From assembly GCA_037349105.1 (NCBI GenBank), contig JAYJMM010000074.1, forward strand, positions 186,001 to 250,000: 64,000 nucleotides of DNA, in the 5' to 3' direction. Below are positions 50,413 through 62,200 of this stretch, piece by piece (position 1 is the first letter of the stretch; every line of letters starts with the position of its first letter). Under the pieces are notes generated by a model that saw only the letters and a program-made list of their open reading frames with translations, was not told the DNA's origin and made no database searches. Both the position numbers and the translations under genes were made by a program. The stretch comes from Limnomonas spitsbergensis (lineage: Eukaryota; Chlorophyta; Chlorophyceae; Chlamydomonadales).

Positions 50413-51200
50413 TTTTTGTGCCGCCTTTCCAGGGTTTGTGAGGAGGGCTTCCCCGTCTCTTGTTCTAGGAGGGGGGCGGAGCGGTTGTGGGCAGAGGGAG
50501 GGCAGCAGTACAGTGCGTGTACTTCAAAATTGAGCAGTACAGGGCACCATTTAGACCTGTACTTCAGCTCCTCGCCAGGTCTATTGGGTGGGCGTGTTGG
50601 TGACCGGTCATGTTCATGGGGATGTGGTCTAAGGCTGTGGACGTAACCCGGGGGGGAGGGGGGGGGGGGCACAGACGTTTGAGGACGGTGTACTTGTTGA
50701 CTGCAGAACCTAGTGCATGTACCGGTTTACGGGCACACGTCCCATGCATCAAACGCGATGCTCTGTTCGACTGTAAAAACTTCACAGAGCGGTAGTTGCA
50801 TCATCAGCAATTATTGGGAGGCGAGGGGGTGGGAGGTTATGTTTAAGGTTGTACGTATGCATGCATTATGCTGGGGCACATGAATCGGCGCATGTTAAAT
50901 GTAAAGGAAAATGGTGTAGCTGATGACATAACACCTCCGGGCCATGCTGAAATGAAGCTCAGCCACGTCGGTAATCAAAAATACAGCTAGAAGGAAAGTC
51001 ATGGGAGAAGGCATAAGGGGGGGGAGTATAGCAAGGGGTGCAGTTGTGCAACGCTGATGACATCCATGCCCTAAGGATGAAGGGCCGAACCCGCCAAAAT
51101 ATCTGCGCGCTCCCCCTGTGGTGGGTGGCATGGCTGCACCACGAACCTGGCTCGGTATAGTAGCTGGAACTGAGCTTGCTCATCGCCTCATCCCCTACTA
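50413..51200. other. 3' flank, no gene seen
   Basis: No convincing coding frame or polyadenylation signal could be fixed. It contains a 50-bp stretch (about 50704-50763) related to sequence at 13255 and, more weakly, at 53308. Confidence 0.4.
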
Positions 51201-51389
51201 GCCCCATGCGGCAGAACGGGGAAACTTCAACTACATATGAAGAGAATGTGTGGAACTAGGGGGAAATTGGGACACAAGCAACACACATGTTCTGTCTCCC
51301 CCCTGTTCTGTGCTCTTGTTCTCCTTGGACTTGCTGGCAAACTGCATCCTGGAAACAACAACAGCAGCCGCTGACGCTGGAGAAGCATT

Positions 51390-51755
51390 GCCAATCCTCT
51401 AGATGGCCTTGGCTGCATCCAGAACCATGTTGATGGCGTTGATGGCGTTCTGCACACCCGGAGTGAAAGGTGGGGGCTGCATGGATGTGCAGCTCAGTGC
51501 CTCCCTCCTACACCGCTCATTGGTGACCCTCTGCTGAAATTCAAGCAGCTGCATGGAGGTCTCTGGTCTGAGGCTGTTGCCCTGGGCCCCTGCTGCCTGC
51601 CTGTTGTTGGCCCAGGGCATGTACCACCTTATTATTGAACTCCCTATCAATTGTATCCCAGTCTGTCCTCCGCCCTTTGCTGGAGTAGTTGGGGAAGAGC
51701 TGGTTGAACAGGGATATCTCTGATGGGGTACTCATAGGATGAAGGTGCATGCTGG
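51390..51755 (-). pseudogene. Possible Myb/SANT-like domain fragment, transposon-related
   Basis: Two overlapping minus frames related by a frameshift. The first reads SLFNQLFPNYSSKGRRTDWD and then IDREFNNKVVHAL, like the Myb/SANT-like domains of transposon accessory proteins. The second reads LLEFQQRVTNERCRREAL, a helical tail. It ends in TAG. Its relation to the adjacent reverse transcriptase relic is unknown. Confidence 0.35.
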
Positions 51756-51759
51756 CGAT

Positions 51760-52900
51760 AATGTTGCACGCTTAGCCCCCACATTGTGCCTGAGCCACCT
51801 CCCTTTCCTCTGGTTGGACTTGACCACACCCACCTTGGCCTGCTTGTTGGGTGCCTCATGCTGAGGAGCAGGCCTCTTCTGCCTAGGGCACTCATGTAAA
51901 AGGACGTGGCAGTCCAACGAAGATGACAGGCCAATAAGGGGGGTGGCAGCAGCTCCAGGCTGTTGCAGCATGACCTGAGCTCCACATTCAAGACATTCAT
52001 TGGTTCTGAATCCAGCATGGTAAAATGCTGTCTGGTTCACCTGCCATGTGCACAAGTGATAGACACACCCAGTCCGACGAAGGCCTTCCCGGTGCACCCC
52101 CAATTCCACATAAAGCAGCCTTGTGTCAAAACCCCGCTGCCTAGCGCAGGTGCTGTAGAAAGCTGAACTACACCTTGTTGAGGAGGTAGTGTTGCGGTCG
52201 GAGGTGTCCGGTGGCCCACACCACATCACCCTGGTTGGCTGTAGGCACTGCATATGTGGCCGCCAACCGGATGCGAGTAGGCGAAAGAATAAATGATGCC
52301 TCAGGCGCACCTTATCTGCGATACAGCAGGCACGCTGCAGCGCAGCAGCTATAGGTGCATATCTTCCTTGCATGGCCTTTTTCATGCTACCGCTCTCGTG
52401 TTGAATGATGCCCCAGAACTTGAAGTCTTGAACACGCTTCAACAGTCATATCAGGGCCGCGCACGCAGATATGGGCTGGTTGCTGGCGATGTGCTGCTAA
52501 GCGGCTGCCGAACTAACTCCAGGATCTCTGTCTTGCTGAAGTTGTCCTGGAGCTGCTTAGCCGCCGCATATTCATGCAGGGCATCTAGCATGCGTGGCAC
52601 CCTTGCCGAGCTGCCAGGTAGTAGGGAGAGATCATCCGCATGTACTAACATGCACCTTAATCGTCGCCTCGCCTCCAGCACAACTCCTTCTGCGGGGCAC
52701 TTGACAGCGATCAGATTCGGCAGGTCGCGCTGATGGCTAGGAGGGCAGCCCTGCTTGATGCCTCTTGTGCAAGGCATGGGGCCGGTTCTCTTACGGCTAT
52801 CTGTGAGCATTTAGACTGCACCCTCATAGAGCGCTTGCACAGTCCGTAGCAGACATAAAGGCATGAGAAGGTGCTCTGACAAATGTAGCCACACACTGCC
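51760..52900 (-). mobile_element. Decayed LINE-like reverse transcriptase relic
   Basis: On the - strand, GIKQGCPPS (52760 region), then LVHADDLSLLPGSS, then NFSKTEIL follow the order of non-LTR reverse transcriptase motifs: 'G.KQGCPLSP', 'YADD' (here HADD) and 'N..KT'. A stop at 52451 and a frame change lead into VQDFKFWGIIQHESGSM, which fits the usual segment after the palm ('FKYLG'). No endonuclease, no intact frame and no poly-A tail were found, so it is a dead fragment. Confidence 0.75.
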
Positions 52901-53390
52901 ATAGTCTTGGTCTTACCAAATCCAAAAAGGCTACATGCATCTTGCCGCGGCCGCTAGCTGCCTGCTGTGCATGAACAGCATGCACCGTTCTGACCATTTC
53001 CGTTCAGGAAAAGGATTGAAGTCTTGCACCATCAGCAAGTCTCAAAGATTGCCTGCCCATGTTGCATCCGTGCTCCGTCTAATTCGTTCCTGAATTGTAT
53101 CGTGGATATGAAATAAACCGTAACCCTAGATAAAGCAACGACCTTCTACCTTAAGTTTGCCCCGTAAGCGGCCATTCTTTGCTTTCATGAATTATAGCCA
53201 GTCGCGCATCTCCCCTGTAATATTATTCAACACAAAAAACCCCTCCTAGAGAACCTCCCATTCAAAACGTCCTCTCCAATTCCCAGAAAAATCACAGTCA
53301 TAATACGTTGTCCCATGCATCCCAAGTGTGATGTCCTGATGGAGTAAACAACTTAATACGATGGCCTGAGAAACCACAACACACAGAAAA

Positions 53391-53765
53391 TCACCGACCG
53401 GGCAAGGTGCTTCCCCCGCCCCCGCTGCCCAACAACAAATCCATTCCCGAGCTTCCGCTACCGCCGTGCGGTGGCGGCGGCGGCCGCGGCGGCGAAGGCA
53501 ACAGCCCCGTCCGGTACGGCCAGAAGAGGTACATCCCCAGCAACGCGCTCCCAGACAGGAGCAGCAGCAGCAGCAACGTCATGCCGACGGACGGCCCGCC
53601 TGGATATAGGCAGCAGCATCGGGAGCATGAGGCGTTTGGCTCCACCCCGCCGCCTGACGTCGCACTGCTGCCGCTGCGATACCTCCCGGGCGTGGGGCCG
53701 CCGGCGAGGGGAGCAGCTCCAACGTCCATCTTCTTTAGCAACGAGGCGACGTTGGTATCCAGGCC
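53391..53765 (-). CDS. Unrecognised minus gene, last exon
   Basis: Acceptor GCGCCCCCACAG, then 124 codons and TGA. Continues the helix (LDTNVASLLKKMD), then the Cys cluster, one strongly hydrophobic stretch and a 45-residue Pro/Gly/Ser tail. The + strand is also open here, but only the minus frame has matching splice edges and a membrane-like segment. Confidence 0.65.
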   Translation of the reverse strand, partial: GLDTNVASLLKKMDVGAAPLAGGPTPGRYRSGSSATSGGGVEPNASCSRCCCLYPGGPSVGMTLLLLLLLSGSALLGMYLFWPYRTGLLPSPPRPPPPPHGGSGSSGMDLLLGSGGGGSTLPGR

Positions 53766-56700
53766 CTGTGGGGGCGCAGTTTGTGTATTGGGGGGAGAGG
53801 GCTCAACAACAGATCAGCTCATCAGCTCCGAATCAGATCAGAAGTTTTAGGGTACTAGGGGGGGGCGAATCAGCGTAAACGGCGTCCATGCCTTTATGCT
53901 CTCTCCCTTGTACTGCCTGTGCCAGGCCCTGCACTACCAGTCCCTCACCTGTACCGCCTGCGACAGGCCCTGCAGTACCACAACAACCTGCTGCAGGTCC
54001 GACCGACCGCCTGCAGCCGACCTGGACGCGAGGTTCTGCAGCTGGGAGTGCAGCGCCGATCGGAAAGCCTCAGAGCCGATGCCGCCGGCGGTTCCGGAGC
54101 CGCCGCCTTCCAGCAGCGCGTGGAACTCGGCGGCTGTGAGGGATGCGCCACGCTGCTTGCCGCCCGGGGTGGCAGCACCTAAACGAAGGGTAGTGTAAGG
54201 GGGGGACGGGAGCATGATGTGTGTGGGGACTGAGTGGAGGAGCAGGAGGACAGAGCAGGAAATATGGGAGTGGGGCGCCTTGTCCCTTCACTATCCGCGT
54301 TTGTCTTAGATGAGAGCCAGTATCTCTGTCAAGACGTTTGAAATTTTCTCAAGTTACCCCCACCACCCCTCCTCCTCTCCTTTCTCCCTCCCTCTCAAGT
54401 TACCCCCCCCCCCACCCCTCCCCCTCTCCTTTCCCCCTCCCTCTCAAGTTACCCCCCCCACCCCACCCCCTCTCCTTTCTCCCTCCCTCTCAAGTTACCC
54501 CCCCCACCCCTCCCCCTCTCCTTTCTCCCTCCCTCTCAAGTTACCCCCCCCCCCCCACCCCTCCCCCTCTCCTTTCCCCCTCCCTCTCAAGTTACCCCCC
54601 CCCCACCCCCCCCCCCTCTCCTTTCTCCCTCCCTCTCAAGTTACCTACCCCCCCCACCCCTCCCCCTCTCCTTTCCCCCTCCCTTTCAAGTTACCCCCCC
54701 CACCCCTCCTCCTCTCCTTCCCCCCTCCCTCTCAAGTTACCCCCCCCCCACCCCTCCCCCTCTCCTTTCCCCCTCCTTCTCAAGTTACCCCCCCCCACCC
54801 CACCCCCTCTCCTTTCTCCCTCCCTCTCAAGTTACCCCCCCCCACCCCACCCCTCCCCCTCTCCTTTCCCCCTCCCTCTCAAGTTACCCCCCCCACCCCT
54901 CCCCCTCTCCTTTCCCCCTCCCTCTCAAGTTACCCCCCCCCACCCCTCCCCCTCTCCTTTCCCCCTCCTTCTCAAGTTACCCCCCCCCCCACCCCTCCCC
55001 CTCTCCTTTCTCCCTCCCTCTCAAGTTACCCCCCCACCCCCCCCCCCTCCCCCCCCCCCTCCCTCCCTCCCTCTCAAGTTACCCCCCCCACCCCTCCCCC
55101 TCTCCTTTCTCCCTCCCTCTCAAGTTACCCCCCCCCACCCCTCCCCCTCTCCTTTCCCCCTCCCTCTCAAGTTACCCCCCCCCCCCACCCCTCCCCCTCT
55201 CCTTTCCCCCTCCCTCTCAAGTTACCTACCCCCCCCACCCCTCCCCCTCTCCTTTCTCCCTCCCTCTCAAGTTACCCCCCCACCCCCACCCCTCCCCCTC
55301 TCCTTTCCCCCTCCCTCTCAAGTTACCCCCCCCACCCCTCCCCCTCTCCGTTCCCCCTCCCTCTCAAGTTACCCCCCCCCCCCCCACCCCTCCCCCTCTC
55401 CTTTCTCCCTCCCTCTCAAGTTACCCCCCCCCCACCCCTCCCCTTCCCTCTCAAGTTACCCCCCCCACCCCTCCCCCTCCCTCTCAAGTTACCCCCCCCC
55501 ACCCCTCCCCCTCCCTCTCAAGTTACGCCCCCCACCCCCTCTCCCTCTCTTCCCTCTTCAGTAATCTCCCTCCCCCCCTCCCCCTCTCCCTGCTTGTCCC
55601 CACCTGAAGCGCTGCCAGGGGAGAGAAAGGCCTCGCTGGCATCTTGAAAGTCACTAGAGCCTTGGGACTGCACAGCCAGGGGGGATGAGTCAGAGGAATG
55701 AGTTAGGGGCTGTCAGGGGGGTGAGTCAGGGGGGTGAGTCAGGGGGGGTCAGGGGGATGAATCAGCTACATGTCAGCTACACTCCGGCCTCTGGCTGGCA
55801 GCCCCATTTGTGGCCAGCCGAGCTGCTGTGACCACCAATCGTAGGCCGGTCCAGGTTTGGTCCCAACCAAGCTTTCCGCGGTGGCCGGGCGACCTGCCAC
55901 GGGTGACTGGTAGCTGAAACTAAACACTGGATGGACTGGTAGCTGAAACTAAACACTGGATGGACTGGTAGCTGAAACTAAACACTGGATGGACTGGTAG
56001 CTGAAACTAAACACTGGATGGACTGGTAGCTGAAAACTAAACACTGGGTGGACTGGTAGCTGAAAACTAAACACTGGATGGACTGGTAGCTGAAAACTAA
56101 ACACTGGATGGACTGGTAGCTGAAACTAAACACTGGATGGACTGGTAGCTGAAACTAAACACTGGATGGACTGGTAGCTGAAACTAAACACTGGATGGAC
56201 TGGTAGCTGAAACTAAACACTGGATGGACTGGTAGCTGAAACTAAACACTGGATGGACTGGTAGCTGAAACTAAACACTGGGTGGACTGGTAGCTGAAAC
56301 TAAACACTGGATGGACTGGTAGCTGAAACTAAACACTGGATGGACTGGTAGCTGAAAACTAAACACTGGGTGGACTGGTAGCTGAAAACTAAACACTGGA
56401 TGGACTGGTAGCTGAAAACTAAACACTGGATGGACTGGTAGCTGAAACTAAACACTGGATGGACTGGTAGCTGAAAACTAAACACTGGATGGACTGGTCG
56501 CTGAAAACTAAACACTGGGTGGACTGGTAGCTGAAAACTAAACACTGGATGGACTGGTAGCTGAAAAACAAACACTGGATGGACTGGTAGCTGAAAACTA
56601 AACACTGGATGGACTGGTAGCTGAAACTAAACACTGGATGGACTGGTAGCTGAAAACTAAACACTGGATGGACTGGTGGCTGAAACTAAACACTGGATGG

Positions 56701-58151
56701 ACTGGTGGCTGAAACTAAACACTGGATGGACTGGTAGTAGAAAATAAACACTGGATACAACGTTGATAGGAGTCACAGCCACGCTCACTGTGTTGTCAGA
56801 TTTCCCAGGCCGGGTTGGGTGGATTAAGGTTTTAGGGTTTAGGGTTTAGGGCTTAAGGCTTAGGGTTTAGGGCTTGGGGTTAAGGGTTTAGGGCTTAGGG
56901 TTGGGTGCACCACCTAGAAACAGCCCAAATAACTGTCTGGCAGTGCAGCTGGTGCTACCACATTGCGACAGAGAGGTATATGACTCGTGCGGGTTTATAA
57001 TGTCAAGGTTCCTTAAAAACCCTGAACCCTAAACTAGACGCAGCACCAGAAGCAAGCAATTCACCCACCGTTAGAGGTTAAGGGCTAGGGGTATCAGACC
57101 CTAATTAACCTTGCACCCTGGACTAGACGCAGCACCAGTAGCAAGCACCCAACCCACAGTGTGGTTTAGGGTGAAGGGTTAAGGGTTCAGGCCCCTCAAA
57201 AACCTCATCCCTAAACTAGACGCAGCATCAGTAGCAAGCACCCAATCCACCGTGTGCTTATATGGTGTAGATTTATGGGTCTTAGTTCCTCAACAACTCT
57301 AACCATAATCTAAACGCAGCACAAGTAGCAAGCACCCGACCGACCGTGTGGCTCAGGGTTTTAGGTCCCTTTTGAACCGTAAAACCTATGCAAGGCGCAG
57401 CATCAGTGGCGAGGACCCAACCCACCGTGAGCAGCGGGACCTCTAACTCGGAAGGGTCGAAGGCGGAGGAGCTTGCGATCGGCCACCTCCTGAGCGAGGA
57501 CGTGCGCATGGACATGGCACGGGTGCCAGATGTGGCGGAGGCGTGCGCATCCTGAGCCACGGCTGCATGGGAAGCACAGCATGCGGGTTGAGGTGGTCAG
57601 GGTTGAGGTGGTCAGGGTTGAGGTGGTCAGGGAGGGTGGGGGGGGGTATGGTGGTCAGGGTTGAGGTGATCAGGGTCGAAGGGGGGAGTGGGGGGGGGGT
57701 ATGGGGGTCAGGGTTGAGGTGGTCAGGGTTGGGGGGATTATGGTGGGCAGGGTTGGGGGGGTCATGGTGGTCAGGGTTAGAATGGCCAGGGGACTGTGCT
57801 GTGTGATACGGCTGAAGCATGCTGGCTGGATTGTGAGCCACCAGTGCTTTTAGAGTGGGACGGTCACAGAGGCGCATTGAAGGCGACGGAAATCAGGGGA
57901 GAGATGGAGGATGGCCACCATGTTTCCACACAATTCCACACTTATCGAGGGTCAGTCAAAACTCCTATTTTGAGGTGCTTGAAGCTTATTAGGCAAGATG
58001 CTCTCTGAGCATCAACGAGCATTCCTGCACTTTCCACACATTTGAATCCTCCTTTAAGAGCCACTTTTGACCACTGGGTCGGGGCAAGCCCACCTTCCGC
58101 TTTCTCCTCAATGATTTGACAGCAGAAGTCGAGGAACCCGGACATGGAGAC
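53391..58151 (-). CDS. Unrecognised protein, C-terminal 287 residues, five exons, partial
   Basis: Five minus-strand segments with GT-AG edges and matching phases (58151-58094, 57562-57426, 55667-55604, 54178-53949, 53765-53391) join into one frame ending at TGA. The first reads VSMSGFLDFCCQIIEEKAE. A Ser/Ala linker and SSDFQDASEAFLSPGSAS follow. Next comes a heptad-like stretch at residues about 135-178 (DLQQVVVVLQGLSQAVQ, then TNVASLLKKMD), then a CSRCCC cluster and a hydrophobic segment at about 223-245 (LLLLLLLSGSALLGMYLFW), and a Pro/Gly tail. It may be a membrane-anchored protein of the secretory system; I cannot name the family. Upstream exons are not identified. Confidence 0.6.
53949..54178 (-). 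CDS. Unrecognised minus gene, fourth visible exon
   Basis: 230 bases from acceptor TTCGTTTAG to donor GTGAGG, phase 1 in, 0 out. Encodes LTAAEFHALLEGGGSG and a helical segment ending LQQVVVVLQGLSQAVQ. Confidence 0.65.
54340..55555. repeat. About 60-bp C-rich minisatellite
   Basis: About 20 copies of CTCTCAAGTTACCCCCC plus CACCCCTCCCCCTCTCCTTT, differing in C-run length. Lies in the intron between the third and fourth minus-gene exons. Proline/serine frames over 400 codons on the + strand are artefacts. Confidence 0.96.
55604..55667 (-). CDS. Unrecognised minus gene, third visible exon
   Basis: 64 bases between acceptor GGCTGTGCAG and donor GTGGGG, phase 0 in and 1 out, exactly bridging its neighbours. 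Encodes SQGSSDFQDASEAFLSPGSA. Confidence 0.55.
55905..56745. repeat. 29/30-bp minisatellite
   Basis: About 28 copies of ACTGGTAGCTGAAACTAAAC plus ACTGGATGG. The A-run of three or four switches the period between 29 and 30. Confidence 0.97.
56820..56905. repeat. Short telomere-like TTTAGGG tract
   Basis: TTTAGGGTTTAGGGTTTAGG and degenerate TTAGGGCTTAAGG words, ten or so units, interstitial and not at a chromosome end here. Confidence 0.8.
57010..57425. repeat. About 100-bp repeats of the minus-gene exon donor
   Basis: Four units share CTAGACGCAGCACCAGTAGC and AAGCACCCAACCCACCGTG. Read on the - strand, CACGGTGGGTTGGGT is the end and donor of the exon at 57562-57426, so the downstream intron repeats that donor. 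Confidence 0.85.
57426..57562 (-). CDS. Unrecognised minus gene, second visible exon
   Basis: 137 bases after acceptor TTCCCATGCAG, phase 1 in, phase 0 out at GTGGGT. Ser/Ala-rich, ending DPSELEVPLLT. The donor and following bases are tandemly repeated further on (57010-57420). The opposite strand is also open here, so the strand is not certain. Confidence 0.5.
58094..58151 (-). CDS. Unrecognised minus gene, first visible exon
   Basis: 58 bases after acceptor CCTCCTGCAG, with donor GTGGGC, phase 1 out. Encodes a compact amphipathic helix with CC in the middle. Short, so it rests on splice sites and phase. Confidence 0.5.
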
Positions 58152-58198
58152 CTGCAGGAGGGAAGCTTGCATCATTAGGGAGGGGCAAGACCTGCAGC

Positions 58199-58350
58199 AT
58201 GATCAGCGGGATCAGTAGGATCGGCAGGATCAGCGGGATCAGTAAGATCAGCGGGATCAGTAGGATCGGCAGGATCAGTAGGATCAGTGGGATCAGTAGG
58301 ATCGGCAGGATCAGCGGGATCAGTAAGATCGGCAGGATCAGCAGGATCAG
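58199..58350. repeat. GATCAG/GATCGG 9-bp repeat
   Basis: GGATCAGCA, GGATCAGTA and GGATCGGCA nonamers in tandem, about 16 units. Open frames on both strands reflect period 9. Confidence 0.92.
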
Positions 58351-58599
58351 CAGGATGAGGAACCATATGGAAGCACTAGGCTGGTCATGGAAGGTGCTTC
58401 CCCCATCCTCTAGGTCCACAGGGAGACCTGTGCTGAGGAGTAGCACAAGAGCCGGCAGCAACAGCAGCAACAGGCGGGGCAACAGCAGCAACAGCTGGCA
58501 TCATGAGTTGTGGCAATATTTTGTTACCAGCAGCCACTTTTTGCGACAAGTGAGGTCATGTACATCACAGAGGTGTGGGCAGTGCTGCCAAGGTGGACC

Positions 58600-59115
58600 C
58601 CCTGGGTTAGCAGATCCTCAACAGCAGGTCCAACATATAAGATCCCACAGAGAAGATCCTAAGTATAAGATCCCACTACGTAGGTCCCTCAGCAGATCCC
58701 ACAGAAAAGATCCTACACATCAGATCCCACTACCAGTGCGTAGATCCCTCAGTAGATCCCACAGAAAATATCCTTAAAATCAGATCCCACAGAGAAGATC
58801 CTAAATATGAGATCCCCCTACGTAGATCCCACTGCAGATCCCACAGATAAGATCCTAAGTATCAGATCCCACTACCGGTACGTAGATCCCTCAGTAGATC
58901 CCACAGAAAATATCCTTACGATCAGATCCCAAAGAGAATATACTCAATAATATATCCCATTGCGTTCATCCCACAGCAGATCCTGCTTAGAAAATCCTAA
59001 ATATCAGACACCCCTACGGAGATCCCACAGCAGAGCCTGCATAACGCGTCCCAAATTGCGGATCGCCTGAAGCAGATCCCCAGAGTAGATCCCTCAGAGC
59101 AGATCCCAGTTTGTA
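58600..59115. repeat. GATCC-rich degenerate repeats
   Basis: AGATCCCACAGA and AGATCCTAAATATC words repeat at intervals of 15-40 bp, with an overlying unit of about 110 bp (CTACCAGTGCGTAGATCCCT and CTACCGGTACGTAGATCCCT). Confidence 0.85.
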
Positions 59116-59214
59116 TTCTGACACATTAACAATCTAATGCGTGGGCCGAGCATTTCTCTATTGGCTTTAAACATGATAGTAGGTAGCCTGATTACAAAAA
59201 CCAAGTGGCATCCA

Positions 59215-62200
59215 GCAGCAGGTGCCATCCTAAACCCTAGCATAGTTACCCTGGTAAACCCAGGCCATCCTAAACCCTAGCATAGTTACCCTGGTAAACC
59301 CTGGTCATCCTAAACCCTAGCATAGTTACCCTGATGAACCCAGGCCATCCTAAACCCTAGCATAGTTACCCTGGTAAACCCAGATCATCCTAAACCCTAG
59401 CATAGTTACCCTGGTAAACCCTGGTCATCCTAAACCCTAGCATAGTTACCCTGATGAACCCAGGCCATCCTAAACCCTAGCATAGTTACCCTGGTAAACC
59501 CAGGTCATCCTAAACCCTAGCATAGTTACCCTGGTAAACCCAGGCCATCCTAAACCCTAGCATAGTTACCCTGGTAAACCCAGATCATCCTAAACCCTAG
59601 CATAGTTACCCTGGTAAACCCTGGTCATCCTAAACCCTAGCATAGTTACCCTGGTAAACCCAGATCATCCTAAACCCTAGCATAGTTACCCTGGTAAACC
59701 CTGGTCATCCTAAACCCTAGCATAGTTACCCTGGTAAACCCAGATCATCCTAAACCCTAGCATAGTTACCCTGATGAACCCAGGCCATCCTAAACCCTAG
59801 CATAGTTACCCTGGTAAACCCAGGCCATCCTAAACCCTAGCATAGTTACCCTGGTAAACCCAGGCCATCCTAAACCCTAGCATAGTTACCCTGATGAACC
59901 CAGGCCATCCTAAACCCTAGCATAGTTACCCTGGTAAACCCAGGCCATCCTAAACCCTAGCATAGTTGCCCTGGTAAACCCAGGTCATCCTAAACCCTAG
60001 CATAGTTACCCTGATGAACCCAGGCCATCCTAAACCCTAGCATAGTTACCCTGGTAAACCCAGGTCATCCTAAACCCTAGCAAAGTTACCCTGGTAAACC
60101 CTGGTCATCCTAAACCCTAGCATAGTTACCCTGATGAACCCTGGCCATCCTAAACCCTAGCAAAGTTACCCTGGTAAACCCAGGCCATCCTAAACCCTAG
60201 CATAGTTACCATGGTAAACCCAGATCATCCTAAACCCTAGCATAGTTACCCTGACGAACCCTGGTCATCCTAAACCCTAGCATAGTTACCCTGATGAACC
60301 CAGGCCATCCTAAACCCTAGCATAGTTACCCTGGTAAACCCAGGCCATCCTAAACCCTAGCATAGTTACCCTGGTAAACCCAGATCATCCTAAACCCTAG
60401 CATAGTTACCCTGATGAACCCTGGTCATCCTAAACCCTAGCATAGTTACCCTGGTAAACCCAGGTCATCCTAAACCCTAGCATAGTTACCCTGGTAAACC
60501 CAGGTCATCCTAAACCCTAGCATAGTTACCCTGATGAACCCTGGTCATCCTAAACCCTAGCATAGTTACCCTGATGAACCCTGGTCATCCTAAACCCTAG
60601 CATAGTTACCCTGGTAAACCCAGATCATCCTAAACCCTAGCATAGTTACCCTGGTAAACCCAGGCCATCCTAAACCCTAGCATAGTTACCCTGGTAAACC
60701 CTGGTCATCCTAAACCCTAGCATAGTTACCCTGGTAAACCCAGGCCATGCTAAACCCTAGCATAGTTACCCTGGTAAACCCTGGTCATCCTAAACCCTAG
60801 CATAGTTACCCTGATGAACCCAGGCCATCCTAAACCCTAGCATAGTTACCCTGGTAAACCCTGGTCATCCTAAACCCTAGCATAGTTACCCTGGTAAACC
60901 CAGGCCATCCTAAACCCTAGCATAGTTACCCTGGTAAACCCAGGCCATCCTAAACCCTAGCATAGTTACCCTGGTAAACCCTGGTCATCCTAAACCCTAG
61001 CATAGTTACCCTGGTAAACCCAGGCCATGCTAAACCCTAGCATAGTTACCCTGGTAAACCCTGGTCATCCTAAACCCTAGCATAGTTACCCTGGTAAACC
61101 CAGGCCATCCTAAACCCTAGCATAGTTACCCTGGTAAACCCTGGTCATCCTAAACCCTAGCATAGTTACCCTGGTAAACCAAGGCCATCCTAAACCCTAG
61201 CATAGTTACCCTGGTAAACCCAGATCATCCTAAACCCTAGCATAGTTACCCTGGTAAACCCTGGTCATCCTAAACCCTAGCATAGTTACCCTGGTAAACC
61301 CAGGCCATCCTAAACCCTAGCATAGTTACCCTGGTAAACCCAGGCCATCCTAAACCCTAGCATAGTTACCCTGATGAACCCAGGCCATCCTAAACCCTAG
61401 CATAGTTACCCTGGTAAACCCAGGCCATCCTAAACCCTAGCATAGTTGCCCTGGTAAACCCAGGTCATCCTAAACCCTAGCATAGTTACCCTGATGAACC
61501 CAGGCCATCCTAAACCCTAGCATAGTTACCCTGGTAAACCCAGGTCATCCTAAACCCTAGCAAAGTTACCCTGGTAAACCCAGGCCATCCTAAACCCTAG
61601 CATAGTTACCCTGATGAACCCTGGCCATCCTAAACCCTAGCAAAGTTACCCTGGTAAACCCAGGCCATCCTAAACCCTAGCATAGTTACCCTGGTAAACC
61701 CAGATCATCCTAAACCCTAGCATAGTTACCCTGATGAACCCTGGTCATCCTAAACCCTAGCATAGTTACCCTGGTAAACCCAGATCATCCTAAACCCTAG
61801 CATAGTTACCCTGGTAAACCCAGGCCATCCTAAACCCTAGCATAGTTACCCTGGTAAACCCAGGTCATCCTAAACCCTAGCATAGTTACCCTGATGAACC
61901 CTGGTCATCCTAAACCCTAGCATAGTTACCCTGGTAAACCCAGGTCATCCTAAACCCTAGCATAGTTACCCTGGTAAACCCAGGTCATCCTAAACCCTAG
62001 CATAGTTACCCTGATGAACCCTGGTCATCCTAAACCCTAGCATAGTTACCCTGGTAAACCCAGGTCATCCTAAACCCTAGCATAGTTACCCTGGTAAACC
62101 CAGGCCATCCTAAACCCTAGCATAGTTACCCTGGTAAACCCAGATCATCCTAAACCCTAGCATAGTTACCCTGGTAAACCCTGGTCATCCTAAACCCTAG

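Noticed and set aside
54310..55647. Pro/Ser-rich + frames of over 400 codons resembling extensin-like proteins
   Set aside because: C-rich minisatellite with varying C-run length; lies in an intron of the minus-strand gene model.
58380..58555. Gln/Ser-rich exon on the + strand near CAGCAACAGCAGCAACAG
   Set aside because: Trinucleotide repeat composition, strand ambiguous, no phase-matched partner.
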